A stretch of 64,000 nt of DNA from Aphrocallistes beatrix (Eukaryota > Porifera > Hexactinellida > Sceptrulophora > Aphrocallistidae): the NCBI GenBank assembly GCA_963281255.1, contig OY725491.1, forward strand, positions 1,736,001 through 1,800,000, given 5' to 3'. Shown here piece by piece: positions 1 to 10,238 of the stretch. Position 1 is the first letter of the stretch. Each line of letters begins with the position of its first letter. The notes under the pieces are model-generated. The model saw nothing but the letters and a program-made list of their open reading frames with translations, was not told the DNA's origin and did not search any database. The position numbers were made by a program, and so were the translations under genes.

Positions 1-1081
1 CTATGTACATAAGGGAGGGTGCAGCGCATACGGACAAGGGCTTATCCCAATAATTTTGTGTCGCACCCTATCTGCACTCTAGAATTCAGTTGGCTATGCC
101 TATAATATGCGGAGTTTCGACAGGACCGAATTGGTAGTGATGAGAGTTGACTGTGTGTCAATTTTCAGTAAGTATTGTATTAGCTTAAATATTGTGTACA
201 TTGACAACGCAGAAACAAAAGTAATAACTACTTCTCTAGTAAAATCGAACCAAATAAAAGGCTATGGAATTGTATTATGTCATATGTACTCCAGTTCATT
301 GTGCATTTATGACAGTTATATCATTGCTACAGACTGACTAAAGTGTAGAGTTTAACTAGACCCAATGCAAATTAAGGTTTCAATATTTCGCAAAAATTTC
401 CCAATCATTGATCAAATATCTAATTGACACAGGATGACACAACTATGCCTTGAGAAAGAGCAAGAGTTCACTTCTTATTTGAAAAATAATCAAAAGTAAT
501 ATATTAACATAAAAACGTCGGCCAGCAGATGGATTGTCCAGAAGAAGATCAATCAGATGTGTGAAAACATGCAAATATATATATAGGTATATGTTCATCT
601 CTCATGAAAAATATCACTATATAAATTCGAAGTGGAACAGGAAATCTACCAGGGATACTAAACAGCAAATAATAAAAATGCTCAGAGATAGTGGAGAGAT
701 TTGATCAATAAAATAGGTGTGAAAATGCCGGCAATAAAAGCATATTGGAGGATTAATTACAGTATGTTCCTAGTACTATTATAAGATTATGTGCTAATTG
801 TGTATTAGACCTTGGTATATGTAGCACTTAGGACAATTTAAAACTAACTAGGGTAGAGAGAGGATAATAATTATACAATTCTCAATTATGTTAGCAAGGT
901 TTTTATGAAGTGGCGACTATACCAATAAAACTTTCTCCATGCCTATTTATAGTGTCCATAAAAAACATCCTGGAAATTATAAGAATCATATCCTGAAAAT
1001 CTCATTTCAGGATAACGTTATAATTATAACTTCTAGGATGTCACTATGAACGCCATATACTATTTTAGCAATTGAATATAC
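1..1081. other. intergenic, no gene recognised
   Basis: AT-rich sequence. The open frames are short and have no domain signature. I see no RNA gene or clear terminal inverted repeat. The left edge is the window cut, so a gene could begin outside it. Confidence 0.5.
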
Positions 1082-1160
1082 CATGTATTGAAAAGCCCTC
1101 CTCTTCTTCTCATCCATTGGATTTGGAGGTTCAACGTTAAAGGTATTCTGACTCTCAAAC
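1082..1160 (-). CDS. possible internal exon of an unidentified gene
   Basis: On the minus strand a good acceptor (TTTTCACAG) at 1161 opens a frame of 26 codons. It reads FESQNTFNVEPPNPMDEKKR and then RAFQYM, and ends at a GTATAT donor at 1081. The first base completes a codon (entry phase 2) and the exon ends on a codon boundary. The composition, acidic and then basic without low complexity, looks coding. The exon at 1966-2287 on the same strand could belong to the same gene, but that exon leaves in phase 0, so a connecting exon that I could not identify would be needed. I do not recognise the protein. Confidence 0.3.
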
Positions 1161-1965
1161 CTGTGAAAATATTAATAAAATATCAGTACCGTATGAATAC
1201 AATAAGTAGCTAGTAGGGCTAAAATGATAATACGAGTTCGTGGATCCAACATTGGTGCTTAGAACACTAGATTACTTGAAAATTAATTTCTGCACTGTAC
1301 AATTTATATTTGGCAAACTGCAACTAAGTCATCTCTAATACTACTAAGTACCCTGCATGTTCAGATTGATGGTGTCGGCTGGGAGAAGATTCCGTAAGGT
1401 TTGTCAGTTGAGAAGCAGCCTAATATTAAATAACAGTAATGAAATACCAACTGTTGACAATACACCCTTAGATTTGATTGTAGAGCTCAGATTTCATATA
1501 ATTTTAACCTGGAAAATGGAGAATTTTTCTCAACCCATTTTGGGGTGAGGATTGTTTAAAACCCATCAATGTACAATGGATTTTGCTAATTCATTTCCGA
1601 TTAAGTCATTTTGGGCGGGGAAACCTTAGAAATACGAGGTCCAAGCTATAAATAGAATGGACCCCGTGTAATTGGCGGGTTTTAATTAAATTGTATTACT
1701 TGCACATTAAAGAGAAAATCATGCAAAGAAGTACATTTCCAATTGTAGCTTCCTTATCGGGAGTTGGCCTGATTACAAGCATATTCGTCTAATAAAGACG
1801 AGTTGATGGAAACGAAGGTTGAATCATAGAAGCTATGTCAATGTAATTAGGATCGCAACAATGTGAAATTTCAAACAATAATTAAATTAGATATTGTGAA
1901 AAAGGAAGTGAATAAATACGATAAAAAATTAAGTGAATATTGGTATATGTATAGAAGTGATTTAC
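1161..1965. other. intergenic or intronic, nothing recognised
   Basis: This stretch lies between the two candidate minus-strand exons. If they belong to one gene, an exon entering in phase 0 and leaving in phase 2 should be here; I found no convincing one. Confidence 0.35.
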
Positions 1966-2287
1966 CATGCCATCTTGTCCCTGCATAGTTTGTCTCCCGA
2001 TGTAAGAACGTAGAGGAGCACCAGCTCCTGGCTTCCCCCACGGATAGTAACATCCATTCTCTTCCATCTTCTCTTTCCTATGCCTCTCTCGTATAGAGCT
2101 AGTCCCAATCGTACTAGTGTCAGGGATTGGGATAGGATTGGTGCTATCTAGTTCTAAGAGCTGTCTTAACCCTTGTCCACGTCCATAGTGTGGCTCCACA
2201 TGAGTTGAAGAGGTTGTGGGTTGAGGCATAGTAGGAGGGAGGGGTTGGATGTCAGTAGTAAGGATTGGAATGTCAGGTTTCAAAGCA
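1966..2287 (-). CDS. candidate coding exon, Pro/Thr-rich, with GKPGAGAPLR motif
   Basis: On the minus strand an acceptor (TTGGTTTTAG) at 2288 opens a 107-codon frame that closes at an ATG|GTAAAT donor at 1965. The length fits phases 2 in and 0 out. The first half is Pro/Thr/Ser-rich, then comes a charged segment (SIRERHRKEKMEEN), then YYPWGKPGAGAPLRSYIGR. A W/F-G-x-P-G-x-G-A-P-L-R segment of this kind looks familiar from centrosomal or ciliary coiled-coil proteins, but that is only a memory and I do not assign the gene. The frame is open further on both sides; I prefer the spliced limits because composition changes sharply there. No start or stop was located. Confidence 0.4.
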
Positions 2288-2727
2288 CTAAAACCAAGTA
2301 AAATATGATTAAGGTCGCACCATGGACCCGAGTTCATCAAAAAAGCTTGCAAGGTCAAATAAACTGCTACAATATCACCAGCTTCTAAACTCTGTAGACC
2401 ATCTCATCCATCTGCAAAGTGTTTTAGTATAGTCATGTACTAAGGTTAAAACTTGTTTTGTAACGTGGCATCACGCAGACATTATAGGATCATACTTATA
2501 AAGGCACATGTTGTATACGCAAGGATAATATTATTGGATGTATGGGCGTATACTTCAAACCGTAATGCAATCACCAATACTGTATATTATACAATTTTGA
2601 AAATTGAGACGTTAGATTAAATTACATTACACTGGATTCATATCATATTTAACTATACATACCACATACATACTATATATATATATATTAACAATTCCAT
2701 TTTACTCATAATTTTCTAATATACTAA
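2288..2727. other. upstream region of the first 7TM gene
   Basis: Strongly AT-rich, with a short TA run near 2675-2690 shortly before the ATG at 2728. No further exon or named promoter element could be supported. Confidence 0.4.
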
Positions 2728-3795
2728 ATGGATGCTCCTACCATATTAATATATGTCAATTATGTCATAAATTTCGTGAGCGGAGTACTGGTATTTCTAC
2801 ATTTGCTAATACTTATTCCATGGATCATACTCTTTTCAATCCATTTAAGGTATTTGACCATAAAAAAGGAGCATTTTAATTCTCTGCGAGAAAACTACAA
2901 CGATACTTCTTCAAAAAAACTATTTGACAAATATATGCACGAATACATGAAAATAAAAGGTTTCTTTTTCGCAATATTATTCGAGTTAATTGCCATATCA
3001 ATACACCTGTTCGGTGGTTTTATCTTTCAAGGAGCGACAATTGAACCTTTTCTTAGAGGAGTTGGGTGCCCATTAATTAATGTAGTGATATATTGGTATG
3101 TGTTCATAACATACGGGCTAATTATACCACAATATTTTATCATCATGACACTCGAAACTCTCAATTATCTAACTCGTTACTACCTACACTATTATTCACA
3201 AAAGAGACAAGAATATCGCCTTAGTCGGCAAAAGAAAGGCTGGATTATAGGTTTTACAGTTCTTTCATTTTCCTCCATTCCCGCGGTTGGCATAATTCCA
3301 TGCATAATAGTACAACCACTCGTTTTGATATATAGTTTCATCAAATTTAGAATATACACAAATCAATTATTTCAAGTGCTAAGGTTCAAAAGTGATGATT
3401 TGAAATTCACATACGGAATGGATGATGTTATTACGAAAAACTTTGCCAGTAGTACCAAAATGCACAAGATTTCTAGCATGTGGATCGCATTCGTAATATA
3501 TTTTATCGCTCAAACCAGCGTCATAATATCCTATTTTTACATTCCTGTGAACATTTTGAACAGTTGTTATTTCGAATTTGAGAATAGAACCACCAACACT
3601 ACCTTTTTCTCTGATAAGAGGTTCTCAACATTCGCAAATGTAGTCGGTGTCTTGGGATTTTTGAATGAACTGGGGATTCATATTCTATTCACTCCTCCCC
3701 TGCTTATTTTCTCTATTGGCTACATTTCCAAGCGATTGTGCTACAAAAATAGATTTTTGAAGCAGTACAACTTTGAAACAAGAAGGACAACCTAA
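2728..3795 (+). CDS. 7TM orphan receptor-like membrane protein, member 1
   Basis: Single-exon gene of 355 aa. Hydrophobic segments lie at about residues 8-40, 76-98, 110-147, 168-188, 190-205, 245-270 and 298-340. Basic loops after segments 1, 3, 5 and 7 place the N-terminus outside and the C-terminus inside, the topology of GPCRs and opposite to insect-type odorant/gustatory receptors. A Cys lies in the first external loop (GVGCPL) and another in the third (NSCYFEF). The third loop also has N-glycosylation sequons (NRT, NTT). The third internal loop has DLKFTYG, matching DVKYE(F/Y)G in the genes at 14690 and 17040. All three share an IPW motif in segment 1. It is the most diverged of the three. 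I recognise no named family; ligand and partners are unknown. ATG start with no in-frame alternative close by. Confidence 0.85.
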   Translation: MDAPTILIYVNYVINFVSGVLVFLHLLILIPWIILFSIHLRYLTIKKEHFNSLRENYNDTSSKKLFDKYMHEYMKIKGFFFAILFELIAISIHLFGGFIFQGATIEPFLRGVGCPLINVVIYWYVFITYGLIIPQYFIIMTLETLNYLTRYYLHYYSQKRQEYRLSRQKKGWIIGFTVLSFSSIPAVGIIPCIIVQPLVLIYSFIKFRIYTNQLFQVLRFKSDDLKFTYGMDDVITKNFASSTKMHKISSMWIAFVIYFIAQTSVIISYFYIPVNILNSCYFEFENRTTNTTFFSDKRFSTFANVVGVLGFLNELGIHILFTPPLLIFSIGYISKRLCYKNRFLKQYNFETRRTT

Positions 3796-4200
3796 GCTCC
3801 CTGACCAATCTCTGGTACATAATAATTTGATTATCTAAATAACTAACTCTGATGTTTGTATCCCCATGTAATATCTGTCTTTACTAACTATTTTGGTTAA
3901 ACTGCAGTTATCTGTTACGTAATTGGTTTAGCGATACTTTTTGAATAATGAATGTAACCTATTTAAACAAGCTTGCTTCACTTGTGGGTCTTTGAAGGTA
4001 TACCTACATTACTGTCAGGGGTTGATATTTCGGTAGTTTAATTAAACCCGAGGAATACTTGGGGTCAAAGGTATAAATATAAATGACCCACCTTTCATTT
4101 TCACTTTCAGTTTACTTTCAATTAACTTTCACTTTCACTTCAACATTCCTGGACGTGCGAGGGTAAATAAGCATTCTAGTAATAGATAAACGGTATATAC

Positions 4201-4265
4201 TACCCGGATAAAAGTATTCGTACACTTCATTATTTACGTGCATTTAATACTAAAATGGGTCTATT
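4201..4265. repeat. solo terminal repeat of the AAAGTATTCGTACAC MITE family
   Basis: The sequence CCGGATAAAAGTATTCGTAC and the following ATTTAATACTAAAATGGG match the ends of the elements at 11520-11992 and 39766-40238. No opposite end is visible nearby, so this is a half element. Confidence 0.55.
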
Positions 4266-4667
4266 CAATATGAAACTGAAATTGATCGATTTTAATTTCA
4301 GCTAGCAGCACTAGAGTCGGGTTCGAATTTTTCGGGTCGGGTCAGATTCTGAAAGATGGACTCTGCTCATACTCAGATTAGAAACACTGCATAGATTAAT
4401 TAATAGAACTGTTAATTAAAATTTATGCTAACAAATTTAGGTCCCAAAAGGTTGAAAACATTGCCCAAACGTAAAAAAGATTATTCGTTTTACTTTATGC
4501 CACTAAAACTGCCACTTAGTGGTATAAAGTAAAAAGATATCTGAACAACCAAGCAAAGAACAGATCCTATCTCCAGAAACAAGTTCATGCACTAGTAGAC
4601 CACAAAGTGACGGACAGCAAGAAACATCATAAAGAGACAGACAACCACAAACGGACAAGGTTAATTA

Positions 4668-4822
4668 CAGTAGAACTCAGTTAGTACGTACTCATTTCTC
4701 TGAACCAAAATCCATCTATAATATAGATTTCTATGTAATATAAACTCGGTTAGTACGTACTTATGGATAGTACGTACTAAGAATTCCCTCCCGAAGGGGT
4801 ACGTCTTATCCGAGTTCTACTG
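4668..4822. repeat. 155-bp MITE, CAGTAGAACTC type, copy 1
   Basis: Begins CAGTAGAACTC after a TA and ends GAGTTCTACTG, with internal GTTAGTACGTAC repeats in both orientations. A second copy of exactly the same length lies at 59674-59828 with TA on both sides. TA duplication and CAGT termini are typical of pogo/Tc1-mariner MITEs. Confidence 0.8.
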
Positions 4823-5077
4823 TGTATCTATCAGGGGTTTCAAGAATCACGGAAATTTCGTCTAAATACCGAACATCTCTCGCCAATCACAGAATAGTCC
4901 GCTCCGGGATACTAAAAATAAAATTTCACTTCCTTCAGATTTTTTAATCAATTCGGAACATACAACAATTGAGTTTGACATACATGTCAAATCTGAATGA
5001 TGCAATGAATTATCTATCAAAAATAATAAATCTATGCAATTTAAACTCGGACGATGAAATATCTTATAAATTAAAAC

Positions 5078-5680
5078 GCTAGGATCCTTTTGCGTTTGTC
5101 CGAATTGAGTGAAGAATTGGAAAGTCGTAGAGATATGAAAATTGGCATGCAGGTGTCAAATGATGTGACTATGATTAAGTTCTAAGATATAAGCGAAATG
5201 TTCAAACCTCTGCAAAAAAATAGAAACAATTTTTCACACATTTTCAATACAATATACTAGTATATGACTCCGCTCTCACAATATACTGTCATTGTTTAAA
5301 ATACTTCAAAGCCACAATTTATGTTAGATCTTAAATTTATTATAGTGTATAGCAATAAAAAAGGTTATGTGCATATTTTCACACCTTTATATACATATTT
5401 TCACACCATTTGACGATTTTTTTAAAAATTGCTAGAGACTATCTTTCAACGGTTGACATTGGGTTTTTAGGGGTGTAGATTTCGAATTCTTTTTATTATG
5501 GACCTAAATTTTCTTCTCCAGTTCTGAATTCATTATTCACCGTAGATGAATGACGTTTTTAGTAGTGAATTATAAAACAATCAACCGTCTCTTTGATAGA
5601 ATACAGGGCAACTCTGCGGGCACACAGTGTCCGCAAGCCGCGCTGCGTAAGCAAGCGAAGCGCGCTTGTCTGCATTATAC
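5078..5680 (-). repeat. family B element, partial, reverse orientation, with hairpin module
   Basis: 5078-5500 is homologous to the CTAGGAT end and body of family B elements (TCCGAATTGAG...GAAGAATTGG, CACACC...TTTTCACACC, GGTTGACAT...GGGTTTT). 5600-5680 carries the GC-rich module, with the stem TGCGGGCAC/GTGTCCGCA at 5615-5635 (one G.T pair). The ORF that runs through the module is a by-product of its GC content. Confidence 0.65.
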
Positions 5681-5699
5681 AGGAAGGAACCGAACAAGT

Positions 5700-6121
5700 G
5701 AACTAGTTCCAGATGGCACAATTATGCTACAATCTTACCTAATCACTCTACTATACAGATTTACGTATTAATATTATTACGCAAATCAAATGTGACACAA
5801 TAAATACATTCACCAAGTGAGAGATATTAGCAAAATTAGCAAATCTACCAGTTTACTACGAAATGATGTTATTTGAAATTAATTGAAGTATAATTGTGGG
5901 GAAGCAACAATTAACAAAATCATCCTAAGATTTTTACAGAAATAACAAAAGAATTAAAATTAACATATTCTAAGCAAAATTAACATATTCTAAGCTTGAA
6001 AAAATTGCAAAAGAAAAGAGTACGTGATCAGTGCAGATTTTATTTTTCTATATATAGTTGAGATATCAATAATATATTTAATACGGCTTTGTAATTAAAA
6101 AATAAACATATTACGAAGGAA
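5700..6121. other. 5' flank of the first ankyrin/TRP-like gene
   Basis: AT-rich. A short tandem duplication of AAAATTAACATATTCTAAGC lies at about 5955-5993. No gene seen. Confidence 0.4.
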
Positions 6122-6237
6122 ATGAATGGAGCTAATAAAATGAATAAGCAAGAAGATATTGAACTTCATTCTTCCTCTTCAAACTTGCTGCTACCTATCC
6201 CAGAACGAGAGAAGAGACCATTAAGTACACTCGATGG
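6122..6237 (+). pseudogene. out-of-frame 5' end of the ankyrin/TRP-like gene 1
   Basis: From ATG 6122 a frame reads MNGANKMNKQEDIELHSSSS and continues with REKRPLSTLDGK before going out of frame. It resembles the N-terminus of the neighbouring paralogue at 10239 (SGDIEL...KRPISAL). After the A7 run at 6238-6244 the homology continues in the frame of ATG 6234. From AAGAGACCA to the conserved NEYQ/DEYQ codons this gene has 76 nt and the paralogue 90, so the net difference is not a multiple of three. The 5' coding end is therefore either frameshifted in this allele or mis-sequenced at a homopolymer. If real, translation could still begin at 6234. Confidence 0.65.
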
Positions 6238-9054
6238 AAAAAAAGACACTAAAATACAAAAAGAGAGATGGAGAAAATGAATATCAGGACGAGTTGTGCG
6301 AATATGTCCAGGACATACTAGTGCTAGCGGTCAAACAAGGGAATGAATCACAAATCCGACAGCTACTCACACTTCAAAATGGGAAAATAAATAGTCTAGA
6401 TATGGGGCTATGGTTCGCATGCAAGAACAATGACGTTAGCATTGCAGAGCTGCTGATGGATAATGGAGCATCTCCTGACTATACTCTATGCGAAATCCCC
6501 TGCATCCACCTGTCTGCTCTACACGGGGCCACGTCACTCATCTTCTCCTCCTTCGAGAAGTATCCCGGACTCTCCAAAGTGCGAATGCGCGAGTCTGTCC
6601 GACTACAAGTGACGCCGGACAGACCACTTATCGAGTTTCCAGAGGGTGCACTGCCTGTGCATATGTGCGCCTTTGGTGGTCTTTCCTCCCTCCCACTCCT
6701 CGAGGCATTGCTTAAACAGTCGGAAGTAGACATAAGAGATGCGAATGAAAGAACTCCTCTCATGTACGCGTGTAAAGGTGGCAATTGCTTCAGTGTCCGC
6801 GCGCTTCTACAGAGGGGAGCAGACATAGAGCACAAGTGTAAGGAGGGTAAGACCAGTTTGCTATATGCCGCGACTAATGGAAATGATTCAGTGCTGGAAT
6901 TACTTATCAAGCGAAACGCAAGCTTGGATGTCACAGATTCTAAAAACGAGGGAGTATTCTCATATGCTAAAGACGAGGAAGTAGCCAAAACGATCCTGAG
7001 CTGTACAACCAGCTGTCGTGAGGAGAATGCTGTCGAATTCCTGCCCATTCGAGAATTAGCCACAAATGAATATCATCAGACATTAAAGAATTTACTAGAT
7101 GGGATGATTACAACAACTCAAGATGATAAAATATGCATAGATCTCGGTCAACTTGAATTTGAACCTCCAGATTGTGAAAGAAAAGAAAAGCTGTTGAACA
7201 TCATCGCGGAGCAGTCTCCTGATCTTCCTCTCTTCGATTCGATCGTGTTGAGGAGCTATGCAGAGCATCATATGAACAGGTAAGTATGATAGTAGATACT
7301 GTATAGTACTATATTCATTTAAGTGCGAAATTCGAATTTGAGTGAAATATCCAAAACTTTGATTTTTCTAAAAATTCCAACCCCAATCCTTTGTGGTTGC
7401 ATAACTCAGCGAGTTTTCAAACTATCTTGATTCTCTTGATGTCAATCGACGCAGAATCGTCTCAGCTTTCTGATGACTGATAAGTTTTTTAGTAGTGTTT
7501 GAAAGCTCAAAAATTCCGGAAATTTAGAATCATTTTAATTCTGCGTCGATTTACATCAAGAGACTCGCTGAATTATGCTGCTACAAAAGGATTAGAGGTT
7601 GGAAATTTTGCAAAAAAAAAACAATTCAAAGTTATTGATAGTTATGACCATTTTGGAACCCCAAAAAACCTCGAGTGGGGCTTTTGTGTGTTTTTTTCGT
7701 GCATAATAACAAATTTTAACAAGTTCATTGACGAAAACGAGGCTTTTTTTGAAATTCTGCCCATTTTATCGAATGTTACCTTTAAGGCAGTTTTTAGATT
7801 GGCAAGTCTGGTATATCCTCTATTACATTTAAATTTGATTCATCAAAGCACTAAAATTGATTGTTCTAAACGATATAACTAACCCTTCTCAACAGGTACG
7901 GATATGCGTATCTCACAGCGATGATGTCAGAGCTCATCTTCTATCTGATCGTACTCTCACTAGCTCTAATGCTAGGGGTACGCCATGCTGATGTCAACAG
8001 AGCATCCACACCTTTAGAGCAGTTTCGTGTGGTTTGTGAAATTTATGTGTTGATTCGATGGGGCATACTAGCCTTGTTTGAGATAGTCGAGTTTGGTGTA
8101 ATATTCAAGCATAAGTACACACAAAATGTCCACCTTAACAAGGTACAACTCTCAAAGGTGACTTATTATGCATTGAAAGAATACATCACTGATGTTTCCA
8201 ACATTATTGATATGCTGGTTTTGTTCAATGCACTGATGTACATAATTCTACGCTTTACTTCACTGTTCGTTTCTGTTGGTAGTTCTACTACGGTGTTTGC
8301 AGTGTTGGTCTACTTCTTCAGTATTTGCATCATATTCCGATATGTTTTCGTAATCCCTGAAATTGGGCCATATCTTCACACACTAGTCTTTGCTCTGAAA
8401 GATAGCATTTGGTTTCTGTTGGTATTTTTAATTCCCCTCTTCTCGTTTACTGGGATGTTCTATCTCGCTACTCGCGCTCCACCATACTCCAAACTCAGCC
8501 AGAATAGCACAGGGAAGTATGACAGAGTTAGGGAACAATTTGATGAAGACTACATCTGGATTCTACTGACTGGGATTAGGTTGCTGATAGAACAAGGAGC
8601 CATTATCAAATTCAACTACCTAGAAGTCTACAACTGGTTGATGATGATAGTTTTCATGGTGTTCGCATTCGTTTCTCTACTTGTGATGAGGACGCTATAC
8701 ACTGGCAAGATTACAAGTGAGTATAAGCGTATCCATGAGTTAGCTAGGAGACACACTACGTATCGCAGACTTGCATTTCTAATGCGTCTACACACAAAGT
8801 CAATTTATTCTCTCTACTTCCTTAAAACTTATTTGCAAAGATACAATAAAAAAGTTGTATTGAAAAAAGATAAAGTCCGATCTGAGCACCCAGTTGAATT
8901 TCAGAGTATCTTTTGCAAGAAAGAACAAGAAAACGTGCATTCCAAACTAGAGGAGTTGAGACGAGAGGTCTTGGAGAGAGTTCAGGCACAGGAGAACAAA
9001 CTGGATGAGGTTATCCGCCTGATACAACAAGCTAACAAACAAAAGCAACAATAA
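6234..9054 (+). CDS. ankyrin-repeat TRP-like ion channel protein, tandem copy 1 (two exons)
   Basis: Exon 1 is 6234-7279 and exon 2 is 7896-9054. The donor is AACAG|GTAAGT and the acceptor TTCTCAACAG. The join makes an Arg codon and keeps the frame, giving about 734 aa. Exon 1 encodes ankyrin-type repeats (SLDMGLWFACKNNDVSIAEL, ERTPLMYACKGGNCFSVRAL, GKTSLLYAATNGNDSVLELL) at about residues 25-250. Exon 2 encodes six hydrophobic segments with a pore-like loop (WILLTGIRLLIEQG) and then a basic TRP-domain-like stretch and a C-terminal coiled coil (about 335-377 of the exon-2 frame; LEELRREVLERVQAQ). The order ankyrin-6TM-coiled coil fits the TRP superfamily, inserted in the plasma membrane; ion selectivity cannot be read. 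Segment 6 lacks the FLNVFIAQLS motif of the other three channels here. An AATAAA overlaps the stop codon (9050-9055). The start is uncertain because of the upstream frameshift. Confidence 0.85.
7280..7895 (+). other. intron of channel gene 1, containing a fold-back repeat
   Basis: 616-nt GT-AG intron. About 7370-7700 is an imperfect inverted repeat: arms with CTCAGCGAGTTTTC.AACT and its complement AGACTCGCTGAATTATG, and CAATCGACGCAGAATC with its complement. The same unit recurs at about 44040-44700. The open frame inside (7499-7882) is a by-product. Confidence 0.75.
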
Positions 9055-9779
9055 AGAGTGTGTGACTGTGTATTGTATTTAAGTGATCTTGAACTTTATT
9101 ATTTGTTTACTAGTATGTATCAGAACTTAAATTTAGTTTGGACTAGAATTTATAGAACTGTTCTTTCTGATAGTTGTGCCCCTTCCATGGTGGCTTTCAG
9201 GATAGTATTCTTTCAGTAGACTTGCATGAAACTTTCTAAATAGGAAAATCAGAAATTTGTGTAATGAATTATTCCATATTCACCTTTGAGATCTCATTAA
9301 TAGGCAATATTCCAACAGTATTGTTATGAAGGAGAACATTGGTGGTATTTTGTGACTTATGCCGAAAATACTCAGTTATTTAATATGTGAAAAGTCCCTT
9401 ATTAGACTAAATGTGTCTTTTAATCTCTGAGGGTTAAATAATGAGTATCATCAGCTTTGATGGGGGGATTGTAATAACTTAATATACAGTTTATCATTAA
9501 AATTTTATTTCAAAACTTACAAGAAAAGATGTTGGTAGACAGACCGATAGTGCAGCTCCATCAGATCGTCAAAAAGAGTATATATACCAATGTCACCAAA
9601 TCCCGAGCGTGGTGGCTAATTAAACCACCAAATTTTATCAAGTATTGTCCTATTTATTATCTTGAGTATTTAAAAGTTGATGGTTCTTAGCAAACAGAAA
9701 AATAATAAAAAGGTGTTTAAGATTATTTATTAACAACACACCATTCCATATAGGAGCTGTAATAATAAGTGAATTTAAC
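9055..9779. other. intergenic, no gene recognised
   Basis: AT-rich spacer between tandem channel genes. No repeat family of the window recognised and no coding frame. Confidence 0.45.
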
Positions 9780-9965
9780 CATAAAGTGCGATCTGAACAC
9801 ACAATCGAGTCTCAGAATCTCTTTTGAAAAAGAGAAAACAGAGAAACATACATTCTAAACTGGAGTTGAGACGAGAGTTTTTAGAGAGGAGAGGATTCAG
9901 ACACAGGAGAACAAACTGGATGTCATCGCCTGACAAAATTTAGAAAATGTGTGAATAGGTATTGT
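9780..9965 (+). pseudogene. decayed 3' end of a third tandem ankyrin/TRP-like copy
   Basis: The sequence from CATAAAGTGCGATCTGAACA to about 9945 aligns with the coiled-coil coding end of the two flanking channel genes (CGATCTGAGCACCCAGTTGA in gene 1). The shared words include GAGTTGAGACGAGAG, CAGACACAGGAGAACAAACT and, after the position of the stop, GTGTGAATAGGTATTGTATT versus GTGTGACTGTGTATTGTATT. Several indels break the frame. No upstream channel or ankyrin sequence remains next to it. It is the residue of a lost copy or of unequal crossing-over. Confidence 0.8.
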
Positions 9966-10238
9966 ATTGAAGATAAATCAGGGAAGTATGGGAAATATTC
10001 AATTGCAATAATATGATTAACAATCTCATTTAAATATCCAGCTGGTGTCATGTTCCATTTTATTCCTCAAAAGTGAATGTGATATCTTGAGGTATTATGC
10101 AAGTAGGATCAGTTATATATTCTAAAGTAAGAGCTTGAAAACTCACAATACAAGCTCTGTTCACTCTTTGAATGTTTCATTCTTTACAGTAAAATTCAGA
10201 TAATATTGATTATTTAAACACATAGAAATCTGATCAAA

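Larger units (their letters stand above)
3796..5077. other. repeat-rich intergenic region
   Basis: Holds a CACTTT/ACTTTC-rich tract (about 4092-4146), a solo end of the 473-bp mariner-type MITE family (about 4200-4260, with AAAAGTATTCGTACAC), and the complete MITE at 4668-4822 listed separately. No coding frame supported. Confidence 0.5.

Noticed and set aside
6479-7063. Open frame of 194 codons antisense to channel gene 1 exon 1 (and its counterpart at 10514-10975)
   Set aside because: It mirrors the ankyrin-coding strand and is preserved only because the sense codons are; no domain of its own.
7499-7882. 127-codon frame inside the first intron of channel gene 1
   Set aside because: It lies in a fold-back repeat and is bounded by convincing splice sites; start is not ATG.
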